Under the pieces are notes generated by a model. That model saw only the letters and a list, made by a program, of their open reading frames with translations, did no database searches and was not told the origin of the DNA. From positions 1 to 7,006 of the forward strand of contig CAIYFF010000565.1 in the NCBI GenBank assembly GCA_903925435.1: a stretch of 7,006 bases of DNA, given 5' to 3'. Both the position numbers and the translations under genes were made by a program. Positions 1-6,801 of the stretch are shown here, piece after piece; within the stretch, counting starts at the first letter, position 1; each line of letters starts with the position of its first letter. This DNA comes from an uncultured Planctomycetota bacterium (GTDB taxonomy: Bacteria; Planctomycetota; UBA1135; UBA2386).

Positions 1-646
1 ACTGGACCGCGATGCGTCGAAGCTCATCAGCCCATGCGATGCGATCGTCGGCGCGCACGGCGCGGTCGACGGCACCACGGTGTTCCAAGCCAAGGGCTTC
101 CCCTACCGGCTTCTTGACCTGCTCGGCGACCCCGAACTCGTCGAGCGCTATCGCGATGGCGCATACGTCACGCTGCGCTTGAAGGCGAGCTTCTACCATC
201 GCTTCCACTCGCCGTGCGATGCCGCCGTTCGCCGCGTTGTCTACATCTCGGGCGACACCTGGAACGTCAACCCGATCGCGCTGAAGCGCGTGGAGGCGCT
301 GTTCACCAAGAACGAGCGCGCGGTGATCGAGGTGCAACCACAAGAAGGCGACGGCCAGATCGCGCTCGTCGCCATCGCAGCGATCCTCGTCGCGAGCGTC
401 CGACTCAACTGCCTCGGCGCTGACTTCGATCTGCGCAAGCGCGGAGCGAACCCCATCGACGTCGACGCGCACTACCGCCGCGGCGACGAACTGGGCTGGT
501 TTCAGCATGGCAGCACGATCGTGCTGTTCGCAACCAAGGGTCACTCGCTGCTCCCGCACATCCGCGAAGGCGCGTTCGTCCGCATGGGCGAGCCCCTGCT
601 CGCACGCCCCGCCACAGCCACCTCTACGCCAACGGAGACTCCATGA
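1..646 (+). CDS. psd: Phosphatidylserine decarboxylase proenzyme, 3' part (5' end outside the window)
   Basis: Decarboxylates phosphatidylserine to phosphatidylethanolamine at the membrane, using a pyruvoyl group made by self-cleavage. The reading frame is open from base 2 to the stop at 644-646, giving 214 residues; the N-terminus lies off the left edge. Counting from the first full codon, SPCDA (about residues 10-14) holds the Asp expected of the self-cleavage triad. YHRFHSP (about 65-71) is the conserved His motif. HGST, with Ser at about 171 (codon 512-514), matches the LGST-type cleavage site where the alpha chain begins. QAKGFPY and the LLG that follows also fit the family. Both SPCD motifs are followed by Ala, where the first usually has Gly. 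The catalytic set is present, so the enzyme is probably active. The stop overlaps the next gene's start, which implies coupling. Family assignment is firm; the subgroup is not determined. Confidence 0.93.
   Translation, partial: LDRDASKLISPCDAIVGAHGAVDGTTVFQAKGFPYRLLDLLGDPELVERYRDGAYVTLRLKASFYHRFHSPCDAAVRRVVYISGDTWNVNPIALKRVEALFTKNERAVIEVQPQEGDGQIALVAIAAILVASVRLNCLGADFDLRKRGANPIDVDAHYRRGDELGWFQHGSTIVLFATKGHSLLPHIREGAFVRMGEPLLARPATATSTPTETP
634..637 (+). promoter_or_regulatory. Shine-Dalgarno GGAG for the Mpo1-like gene
   Basis: GGAG lies 5 bases before the ATG at 643, inside the last codons of psd. It supports the 643 start over the in-frame ATG at 673. Together with the ATGA overlap it suggests that psd and the next gene are translated from one mRNA. 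Confidence 0.6.
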
Positions 647-1290
647 CCGCAACACCCGCCACGGATCGCCCCATGTCCTTCCGCGAATTGCTCGCGACGC
701 AGCGCTGGGATGATCACCGCTTCTACCACCACAGCCGCATCAACCAGACGTTGCACCTGATCAGCGCGATCAGCTTCGTCATTGCCTACGTCTACTTGTT
801 CATCGATCCCGTCGTGTCCGCGTTCCTTGGCTGGGGCGTGTCGATGCTGACGCGTCAGTCGGGGCACTTCTTCTTCGAGCCCAAGGGCTTCGACGTCGAG
901 AACAACGTGACGCACGAGCACAAGGAAGCAATCAAGGTCGGCTACAACCTCGCGCGCAAGTACGTGCTGATGTCGGCGTGGGCGCTGTCCACGCTCATCC
1001 CTTGGGCAACGCCGACGATGTTCGGGCTCTCGGAGCCTTGGCAAGACGCGCACGGCTACGCAACGCAAGTCGCCGTGATGTGGATCTCAGTTGGCGTGAT
1101 GGCGATCCTGCTGCGCACCGTCTACCTCGCCGCGACGGTCGCTCCGATCCAAGGCATCGCGTGGATGACCAAGATCCTGACGGACCCGTTCCACGACATC
1201 CGCATCTACTGGAAGGCGCCGCTGTGCCTCTTGCGCGGCGAGATGCTCGATCCGATGACGGACTGGCCCGAGCCGATGCGCCGGGCCTGA
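643..1290 (+). CDS. Mpo1/DUF962-like integral membrane protein
   Basis: A 215-residue multi-pass membrane protein. Two motifs resemble the DUF962 (Mpo1/YGL010w) family: HHSRINQTLH (about 29-38), with the H-x3-N-x3-H pattern leading into a hydrophobic helix, and SGHFFFE (about 73-79), matching the family's GH..FE motif. Hydrophobic segments lie at about 36-54, 107-125 and 141-165, with a weaker one at 57-70. Other His residues (91, 93, 137, 184) could add metal ligands. Yeast Mpo1 is an iron-dependent dioxygenase that alpha-oxidises 2-hydroxy fatty acids from phytosphingosine breakdown; whether this homologue does so is unknown. The protein is longer than many DUF962 members, with roughly 80 extra C-terminal residues including two hydrophobic segments. 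It overlaps psd by ATGA and has its own GGAG site, so a lipid-related role fits. Membrane location is firm, family fairly likely, activity inferred. Confidence 0.72.
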   Translation: MTATPATDRPMSFRELLATQRWDDHRFYHHSRINQTLHLISAISFVIAYVYLFIDPVVSAFLGWGVSMLTRQSGHFFFEPKGFDVENNVTHEHKEAIKVGYNLARKYVLMSAWALSTLIPWATPTMFGLSEPWQDAHGYATQVAVMWISVGVMAILLRTVYLAATVAPIQGIAWMTKILTDPFHDIRIYWKAPLCLLRGEMLDPMTDWPEPMRRA

Positions 1291-1335
1291 TCGCAGAAAG
1301 GGCAAGGGGAAGAGAACGCAGACCGAGCGCTGCGT

Positions 1336-1363
1336 CGCGCCGTTGCTGCTAGCCCAAGGCGCG
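1336..1363. terminator. Imperfect hairpin between convergent genes, possible two-way terminator
   Basis: CGCGCC (1336-1341) pairs with GGCGCG (1358-1363). After one bulged G, TTG (1343-1345) pairs with CAA (1355-1357), giving about 9 base pairs around a 9-base loop. It sits in the 78-base gap between two genes that run toward each other, where a shared terminator is expected. No T-tract follows on either strand, so it is not a classical intrinsic terminator. The GC-rich background makes a chance pairing possible. Confidence 0.3.
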
Positions 1364-1368
1364 CGCGG

Positions 1369-3129
1369 TCAGCGAGCGACTGCAGTCGTGTCGTGCGGCG
1401 ATGACTCCGGCCGCGGGATCTCGACCATCGCAGCCACGGGCACAGGCTGCGCGTCCAGCAGTGGGCGACGGCGCTTGCGGTCGCGGCCGAGCAACACGGA
1501 GATCGTCTCGCGCAGCACGCGCTTCTGGATCGACTTGTGCGTCAGTTGCGGACTGCTCCACCACCAGCCGTCCGTGACCATGGCCTCGGCCGCAGCCACG
1601 AACCGCGTGCAGAACTCGCCGAACTCCTCCTCGGTGAGGTCATGGCTGAACAGGAAGCGACCGCTGCCTACCCAACTCATCGTGATGCCTGCGGCGCGCA
1701 GGTAGTACTGGAACATCCAGCTGTAGCGGCTCGGCAGCGTGAACAACGTCGTCCACACCGACACCATGTTGGCGACGCGCATGGGAAGTCCGCGCGTGGC
1801 GAGCATTCCGTTGAGCTTGGTCGCACGTTGGTTCCAACGTGCATCGATGTCGTGGTAGCCCTCTTGCACCTCAGGCCAATCGAGATGCTGCAAGAACTCG
1901 TTCATCGCAGTCATGACGTAGGGATGCGAATTGAACGTGCCGCGCGCGAAGCAAATGTCGGTCGGGCGCTCGTCGCGGTAACGACGCATCAAATCGGCCG
2001 ACCCGCAAACGACGCCGATCGGCAATCCGCCTGCGACCGTCTTGCCGTAGGTAACGAGATCGGCGCGCACGCCGAAGTACTCCTGCGCGCCGCCGAGCGC
2101 CAAACGGAAGCCGAGGAACACCTCGTCGAAGATCAGCACGATGCCGCGCTGCGAACAGACTTCGCGCAGTTGGCGGAGCCACGCAGCGTAGGCCTCCTTG
2201 TCGTAGCAAACCGTGCGACTGCTCGTCACCAGCATCGAGTCCGTCGGCGCGTTGCCGTTGGGATGCATGGCCTGCAGCGGATTGATCAGCACGCACGCGA
2301 TGTCGTTGCGCGTGGCGAGCACGCGCAGAGAAGTCGCCGACATGTCCTTCAGCGTGTAGACCTCGCGCGCGGGACGCGGATTGCCGACGCCCGCTTGCAC
2401 GCCGTCCCACCAACCGTGGTATGCGCCGCAGAAGCGAACGATGTGCGACTTCTTGGTGTGATACCGCGCGAGCCGCACGGCCTGCATCACGGCCTCCGTT
2501 CCAGACATGTGGAACGAGACCTGTTCCTTGTGCGAGATGCGCTTGAGTCGCTCGACGTTGTCGATCACCACTGGGTGGTATGGGCCCAACACCGGGCCAA
2601 GCGCCTCCGCGCGCCTGCACGCGCGCTCGATGCAGCCCTTGTAGAAGTCGTAGCCAAACACGTTGACGCCATACGCGCCGGTGACATCGAGGCTCCAGTT
2701 GCCGTCGAGGTCTTGGATGTGGCGACCGCGAGTTGCCTGAACGACGAGGCCGAGCCGGAACGACTTGCGCACCTTCTCACGGAACTGGAAGGGCACCCGG
2801 TAGCGATTGACGAACTCGACGTCGGCGAGGCCATCCTCCACCGCGCCGCTGTAGGCAAGCGTCTTGGGCGCCTTGCGCGCGAACTGCTCCGCGAGCCGTT
2901 GGAACGCAGCGCGACGCTGCTGCTGCACGGACTCGGGCGCATCGTCAGCCGCGAAGAACTCCTCGTCGTCGTACTCGTAATACGGGATCCACTTGGAGAC
3001 GCGACGCGCCATGCGCGCATGGCCGCGCAGGGACGGATGCTTGGCCCGCGACAACAACAGGCGCGCACGCGCCCAACGGGCTGCGAACAGGGCGGCGATC
3101 CCGCCGCCTACGAACAGAGCAGCTTGCAT
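1369..3129 (-). CDS. Membrane-anchored class III PLP aminotransferase, GSA-aminomutase-like
   Basis: A 586-residue fold-type I PLP enzyme resembling glutamate-1-semialdehyde 2,1-aminomutase. Visible motifs, in order: DLDGNWSLDVTGAYG (about 140-154), the usual class III opening; MSGTEA (208-213), phosphate binding; GAYHG (235-239), PLP stacking; LIFDEV (332-337), with Asp335 for the pyridine nitrogen; and YGKTVAGGLP (361-370), with Lys363 as the Schiff-base lysine (codon 2041-2043). The key residues are intact. The family is usually about 430 residues. Here about 125 residues are added at the N-terminus, starting with a hydrophobic helix (about 3-20) followed by a basic stretch, which suggests a cytoplasmic enzyme tethered to the membrane. 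A basic, Pro-rich C-terminal tail follows about residue 530. The start overlaps the upstream PHP-GT4 stop by one base and is preceded by a strong GGAGG. A tetrapyrrole role is unlikely given the anchor and neighbours. The substrate is unknown; an amino group on a lipid or sugar precursor is an inference. Confidence 0.9.
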   Translation of the reverse strand: MQAALFVGGGIAALFAARWARARLLLSRAKHPSLRGHARMARRVSKWIPYYEYDDEEFFAADDAPESVQQQRRAAFQRLAEQFARKAPKTLAYSGAVEDGLADVEFVNRYRVPFQFREKVRKSFRLGLVVQATRGRHIQDLDGNWSLDVTGAYGVNVFGYDFYKGCIERACRRAEALGPVLGPYHPVVIDNVERLKRISHKEQVSFHMSGTEAVMQAVRLARYHTKKSHIVRFCGAYHGWWDGVQAGVGNPRPAREVYTLKDMSATSLRVLATRNDIACVLINPLQAMHPNGNAPTDSMLVTSSRTVCYDKEAYAAWLRQLREVCSQRGIVLIFDEVFLGFRLALGGAQEYFGVRADLVTYGKTVAGGLPIGVVCGSADLMRRYRDERPTDICFARGTFNSHPYVMTAMNEFLQHLDWPEVQEGYHDIDARWNQRATKLNGMLATRGLPMRVANMVSVWTTLFTLPSRYSWMFQYYLRAAGITMSWVGSGRFLFSHDLTEEEFGEFCTRFVAAAEAMVTDGWWWSSPQLTHKSIQKRVLRETISVLLGRDRKRRRPLLDAQPVPVAAMVEIPRPESSPHDTTAVAR

Positions 3130-5795
3130 CAGAAGGCCTCCGTAGTGGCATGCGACACGCGGTGGTCGACGAGGTAGCGGTCGACGGCTTCCGGCGAGCG
3201 ATCGTCCTCGTCGTGTTGCGCCACCTTCTTGTTCTTCTTGAAACGCTCGCGGTACGAGTCGGAGTCGAGGATCGCAGAGAACGGCTCCGCCAGCTTGTTC
3301 TGCTCCACGAACGCGCGCGCTGCTGCGCCCATTCGCTTGCGGCGATCGAGGTCGAGCAGCTTGTGCATCGCATCGACGAGCGCATGCACTTCGCGGCCCT
3401 TGACGCAGTAGCCCGTGACTTCGTGCACCATCAGCTCTTGCGGGCCGCCTTGGTCAGAGACAACCACGGGCAAGCCCGATGCCTGCGCCTCGAGCGGCGC
3501 GTTGCCCCACGTGTCCGTCGTGCTCGGAAACAGCTTCACGTCCGCCGACGCGTAGGCAATCGACAACTCCTGGCCCTCCAAGAAGCCGGTGAAGGTCACG
3601 GGTTCGCCCGCGAGCTTGGCCTCCAGAGCCTTGCGGTATGGCCCGTCGCCGACGAGCGCCAGGTGCACGTCAGGCCGCTCCTTGCGCAACTCGACGAAGG
3701 CATCCGCGAGCGTGTCGAGGTTCTTCTCGAGCCCGATGCGCCCAACGTAGAGGAACGTCGTGGCGCCCTCAGGCACGCCGTATCGCTGCCAGAAGTCGTC
3801 GATCTTGTGCTTGGGATGGAAGCGATCTGCATCGACCCAGCGGTCGAGGATCAACAGCTTGCGATTGCGCATGCCGCGCTGGTGCAAGAGCCGCGCGATG
3901 AACTTGCTCGGCACGACGACCTCATCCACCGAGTGGTAGAAGAGACACATGTACTTCCACGCGAGAGCCTCGAGGCTGACGTCGCGCGTGTAGTTCTCGA
4001 CGTACTCCGGGAAGCTCGTGTGGTAGGTCGAAGACGTCTCGATCTGCAGCAGCTTCGCGGCCATCAGGCCGGCGATGCCGATCGCGCCAGGCGTGCTGAT
4101 CTGCATCTTGGTGAACCCCGACTCCTGCAAGTACTTGAGCAGGTCAAGGAACGGCGGGATGCGGATCTGCAGGCCCTGGTACTCGGGGAAGTCGAGGTTG
4201 ACGATCGAGGGCAGGATCCGGAGTTGGCCGCTATCGATGTAGCGCTGCGCATCGGCAGCGGCGATCACCTCGGCGCGCTCGGAGTCGTGCAGGCACGTGA
4301 CGACCGTGAAGTCGACGCCGCGCCGCTTGGCCTCGTCGATCATCTTGCGGATCGTGCGCGCGACACCGTTGATCTCGAAGAACGTGTCCGTGACCAGCAC
4401 GAGCTTCTTGTGCTCGCCGAAGTCGAATCGACTGCGCACGTCCTCTACGATCTGCCGGTCCGAACTCTGGTGCAGGTAGCTGACCAAGTACGGCAGCGAC
4501 ACGAACACGTTGGACGCCGCGAGCGCCACGCCTTCCTTGACGAGCCGAATGAGGTCGAGCGACTGCGCAGACCGAAGCCGTTCGACGTAGCGGCGGAAGA
4601 TGCGATGAATCAGCGAACTGACGACCAGGAAGATGCGGTCGTCGGTGCGCGCAGCGTCCGCGAGCTTGCGCCGGAACTCGACGTCGCTGAGCAACGCTGC
4701 AGCCTCGTCGGCGAGGATCGCTTCAAACGCGCGGTCTGCGTCGCGGCCCTTGCGACGCATCGAGGCCAGCTTCTTCAGCGTCATGCGAGCTTGGAAGCCG
4801 ACCTTCTGCCACACGCTCGTCGATTGCGAATCGAAGACGAAGCGCAGCAGCTCATGGATTGGCCCGCCCATCCGGACCGTGCGCTGCGCCGGGTTCTTCT
4901 GTGTGCCCTGCCCAGGCTGCGCGCCGCCCTTGCGGTGGCCATCGTAGAGCAGCTTGACCATCGCATGCGCAAGCGTCACCGGACCGCCGTGCTCGCCGCC
5001 GATCGCAGTGCGCCGATTGCGGATCGCGTCGATGAGATCGTTTGGCGTGGACTCGCGACCCTCTGGCGACAAGAACTCCGTCCACGTGCGGCCTTGGTTG
5101 ATGCCGGAGTGATCGTCAGATCCGGCGACGATCCCCTTGAGCCACGGCGTGCGACCGCGCGGGACGATGCCATGCTTGTTGGCGAGGCGCTCGATCGTCT
5201 CGCGGTCGAGCGACGTCACGAGCCGATGCGTGAACTCGTTGAGCGATCGCGTGCGCGTGCCATTGCGCACCTCAAGGCACGGAAACAGCAGCAGCGCCTT
5301 CTCGATGTGGTCCGCCGTGAGCGCGCCTTCGCGGCCGTAGGGCCGGTTTTGCGTGCTCATCAACGGGTGCGTCATGAAGTAGGCGATCCGATTGCCTGCC
5401 TTCGAGTTCGCTTCTTGCGCGATCTCGGTCTCGACGTAGTCGAGCATCTCGTAGAGGTTCGATCGCAACCGATTGACCTCGGCGAACTGCGCCTCGGTCA
5501 TGTTGGCGACCGTCACGTGGATGTTGCAGCCGTCCTCAGGGAACGTCGCTGTCATCTCCGAGCTGATGAAGACGCCAGGAAGATGCGCATCGAGCATCTC
5601 CTTCACGCCATCGATCGAGTTGTGATCCGTCAGCGTGACGAGACCCATGCCCTGCGCGCGCAGTTCTCGATAGGTAGCGAGGGGGTCGCTGTAGGACTCC
5701 GGGATCGCGAACGTGTTCGCCGCGTAGTAGTCGGTGACGTTCGAGGCGTAGCTATGGAGATGGAAGTCGACCTTGGTCGTGCGCTTGCCAGTCAT
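3129..5795 (-). CDS. PHP-domain phosphoesterase fused to a GT4 glycosyltransferase
   Basis: An 888-residue two-domain protein. Residues 1 to about 265 form a PHP metallo-phosphoesterase domain with an apparently complete metal set: HLH (12, 14), TDHN (Asp57, His58), Glu80 in SSEMT, His143 in THPLM, and GSDDH (Asp227, His229). Residues about 266-463 match nothing I recognise; they are rich in basic and helical sequence. Residues about 464-845 form a retaining GT4 (GT-B) glycosyltransferase: VTDTFFEINGVART opens the acceptor half, with His592 in TYHTSFPEYV. YVGRIGLEKN (683-692) supplies the Arg/Lys that contact the donor diphosphate, followed by VGDGPYR and DTWGNAPLEAQASGLPV. The EX7E pattern reads Asp761...Glu769. 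The YHT and GN..LEA patterns resemble glycolipid-forming GT4 enzymes such as SqdX and MgtA types, but donor and acceptor are unknown. The tail after 850 is charged. No signal peptide is seen, so it is probably cytoplasmic. ATG 5795 is chosen because PHP motif I lies at residue 12; no clear Shine-Dalgarno precedes it. It is the first gene of a two-gene unit with the aminotransferase. Confidence 0.92.
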   Translation of the reverse strand: MTGKRTTKVDFHLHSYASNVTDYYAANTFAIPESYSDPLATYRELRAQGMGLVTLTDHNSIDGVKEMLDAHLPGVFISSEMTATFPEDGCNIHVTVANMTEAQFAEVNRLRSNLYEMLDYVETEIAQEANSKAGNRIAYFMTHPLMSTQNRPYGREGALTADHIEKALLLFPCLEVRNGTRTRSLNEFTHRLVTSLDRETIERLANKHGIVPRGRTPWLKGIVAGSDDHSGINQGRTWTEFLSPEGRESTPNDLIDAIRNRRTAIGGEHGGPVTLAHAMVKLLYDGHRKGGAQPGQGTQKNPAQRTVRMGGPIHELLRFVFDSQSTSVWQKVGFQARMTLKKLASMRRKGRDADRAFEAILADEAAALLSDVEFRRKLADAARTDDRIFLVVSSLIHRIFRRYVERLRSAQSLDLIRLVKEGVALAASNVFVSLPYLVSYLHQSSDRQIVEDVRSRFDFGEHKKLVLVTDTFFEINGVARTIRKMIDEAKRRGVDFTVVTCLHDSERAEVIAAADAQRYIDSGQLRILPSIVNLDFPEYQGLQIRIPPFLDLLKYLQESGFTKMQISTPGAIGIAGLMAAKLLQIETSSTYHTSFPEYVENYTRDVSLEALAWKYMCLFYHSVDEVVVPSKFIARLLHQRGMRNRKLLILDRWVDADRFHPKHKIDDFWQRYGVPEGATTFLYVGRIGLEKNLDTLADAFVELRKERPDVHLALVGDGPYRKALEAKLAGEPVTFTGFLEGQELSIAYASADVKLFPSTTDTWGNAPLEAQASGLPVVVSDQGGPQELMVHEVTGYCVKGREVHALVDAMHKLLDLDRRKRMGAAARAFVEQNKLAEPFSAILDSDSYRERFKKNKKVAQHDEDDRSPEAVDRYLVDHRVSHATTEAF
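3137..3141 (-). promoter_or_regulatory. Strong Shine-Dalgarno GGAGG for the aminotransferase
   Basis: On the minus strand GGAGG lies 7 bases before the ATG at 3129-3127, within the last codons of the PHP-GT4 gene. It fixes the aminotransferase start and, with the TGATG stop/start overlap, points to translational coupling of the two genes. Confidence 0.7.
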
Positions 5796-5998
5796 GCGTG
5801 AGAGGTCGCGCAGGCTCCGCTGCGACTACTGAGCGCTCGCCGCCGCGGCGAAGCAGAGCAGTCGTGAATGCGGACATCTGCCACGATGGATTGCGATGGA
5901 ACCGCGCGAATGTGCAGAACCCGCGATCGCACAAGCAAGATTCGCGCAATGCGATACGCGCGCTTCCCACGCTGCCGCGCAAACGTAGTTGTGCACGC
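5796..5998. promoter_or_regulatory. Divergent intergenic region, expected to hold two promoters
   Basis: This 203-base gap separates the PHP-GT4 gene (leftward) from the methyltransferase gene (rightward), so promoters for both should lie here. I could not find a convincing -35/-10 pair on either strand, nor a good Shine-Dalgarno before either start. An open frame extends through it in phase with the methyltransferase, but its residues do not look like protein of that family. Confidence 0.45.
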
Positions 5999-6610
5999 AT
6001 GGCATCGAGCACGGTCTCAACAGGTTGGCTGTTCTTCCGCAAGTTCCTGCGCAATCCGCGCGAGGTAGGAGCCTTGCTACCGAGCACTCGCAGCCTCGGC
6101 GACGAGATGGTGCGCGATCTATCGCTTACGAGAGGCGACGTCATCGTCGAGTACGGCTGCGGCACGGGTTCGTTGACGGCATCGATCGCCCAGGCAGTGC
6201 AGCGCGTCCCCGGCGTGAGGTATCTCGGCATCGAGCGCGAGGCTGCGTTCTGCGACGTGCTGTCGCGGAGATTCCCTCAGCTCGACTTCGCGGCGGACCG
6301 CGTCGAGAACGTCCAAGCATTGCTCGCAGCAAGAGGGTTCCCCGCGCCGCGCGCGATCCTCTCGGGCCTTCCGCTGATCTTGCTTCCCAACATGGAGGCG
6401 ATCGTCGACGGCGCGTTGGAAGCACTCGCTCCCGGCGGCGAGTTCCGCACCTTCAGCTACATCCAATCGTGGCCAACGCCTGCAGCGTTTCGACTCCGCA
6501 GAGCCTTCCGCGAGAAGTTTGCGAGCCACGGACGCAGTCCACTCGTGTGGTCCAACTTCCCGCCTGCGTGGGTGCTGCGTGGCATGAAGCACGACGACCT
6601 CGACGATTGA
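5999..6610 (+). CDS. PmtA-like phospholipid N-methyltransferase (SAM-dependent)
   Basis: A 203-residue class I methyltransferase resembling bacterial PmtA, which methylates phosphatidylethanolamine toward its mono-, di- or trimethyl (phosphatidylcholine) forms at the inner face of the membrane. Motifs: FFRKFLRNPREVGALLPST (about 12-30), the family's N-terminal signature; VEYGCGTGSLT (50-60), SAM motif I; GIERE (77-81), acidic SAM contact; a possible adenine-contact Asp100; LSGLPL (121-126); and SNFPPAWV (185-192), the conserved C-terminal NxPPA element. Length is normal for the family. I chose the ATG at 5999 because the signature begins about ten residues later. A GTG at 5798 would add 67 residues of low-complexity basic sequence and lies only 3 bases from the divergent gene. 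No clear Shine-Dalgarno precedes 5999. A psd gene 5 kb away supports a PE substrate. A related hydrophobic substrate (some relatives act on quinones or other lipids) cannot be excluded. Confidence 0.85.
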   Translation: MASSTVSTGWLFFRKFLRNPREVGALLPSTRSLGDEMVRDLSLTRGDVIVEYGCGTGSLTASIAQAVQRVPGVRYLGIEREAAFCDVLSRRFPQLDFAADRVENVQALLAARGFPAPRAILSGLPLILLPNMEAIVDGALEALAPGGEFRTFSYIQSWPTPAAFRLRRAFREKFASHGRSPLVWSNFPPAWVLRGMKHDDLDD

Positions 6611-6662
6611 AGGCCGCGCGAACAAACCGCGAAGACGTCGTTTGGATTGCCAGGGCCTTCAC

Positions 6663-6693
6663 ATCGCGCGTCGCAACTTCACGCGCGCGCGAT
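6663..6693 (+). terminator. GC-rich inverted repeat after the methyltransferase gene
   Basis: ATCGCGCG (6663-6670) and CGCGCGAT (6686-6693) form a perfect 8-base-pair stem around a 15-base loop, 53 bases after the methyltransferase stop. A short TTTCCT-like stretch follows instead of a true T-run. It may help end transcription before the next gene, but CGCG-rich repeats are common in this sequence. Confidence 0.28.
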
Positions 6694-6768
6694 TTCCTCG
6701 CGAGATTCGGAGCCAAGCTTCATTCGACGACGCTCGCAGCTTGACGCGGGGAGGGACAACAGTGGTCC

Positions 6769-6782
6769 TCACTAGTCACTAG
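6769..6782 (+). repeat. Tandem 7-mer TCACTAG x2 with an embedded palindrome
   Basis: TCACTAG occurs twice head to tail (6769-6775 and 6776-6782). The junction creates the inverted repeat CTAGT-C-ACTAG (6772-6782). It ends 19 bases before the start codon at 6802. CTAG is usually rare in GC-rich bacterial DNA, so two copies side by side stand out. It could be an operator or part of the promoter or 5' leader of the secreted-protein gene. A TTGACG at 6741-6746 resembles a -35 box but has no matching -10 at normal spacing. Confidence 0.35.
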
Positions 6783-6801
6783 CTTCTTCTCCAAGACCCA
6801 A

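Noticed and set aside
541..1068. A 175-codon open frame on the - strand across psd and the Mpo1-like gene
   Set aside because: It crosses the junction of two well-supported genes and its Arg/Val/Glu-rich translation shows no domain.
1369..3129. Naming the aminotransferase hemL
   Set aside because: The core is similar, but the membrane anchor, extra length and lipid/glycan neighbours argue against a tetrapyrrole role.
1537..3177. A 546-codon open frame on the + strand opposite the aminotransferase gene
   Set aside because: Same antisense effect; the minus-strand protein carries all class III aminotransferase motifs, the plus-strand one none.
3150..5801. An 883-codon open frame on the + strand opposite the PHP-GT4 gene
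   Set aside because: It is the antisense shadow of a gene with clear domains. Its translation is rich in Arg, Val, Leu, Glu and Asp with no motif, as expected where third-position GC bias removes stops on the other strand.
5798..5998. A 67-residue N-terminal extension of the methyltransferase from a GTG at 5798
   Set aside because: Its sequence is basic and low in complexity, unlike the family, and it would leave almost no room for the divergent promoters.
6741..6746. TTGACG as the -35 box of a sigma-70 promoter for the secreted-protein gene
   Set aside because: No acceptable -10 hexamer lies 16-18 bases downstream, so the promoter call is not supported.
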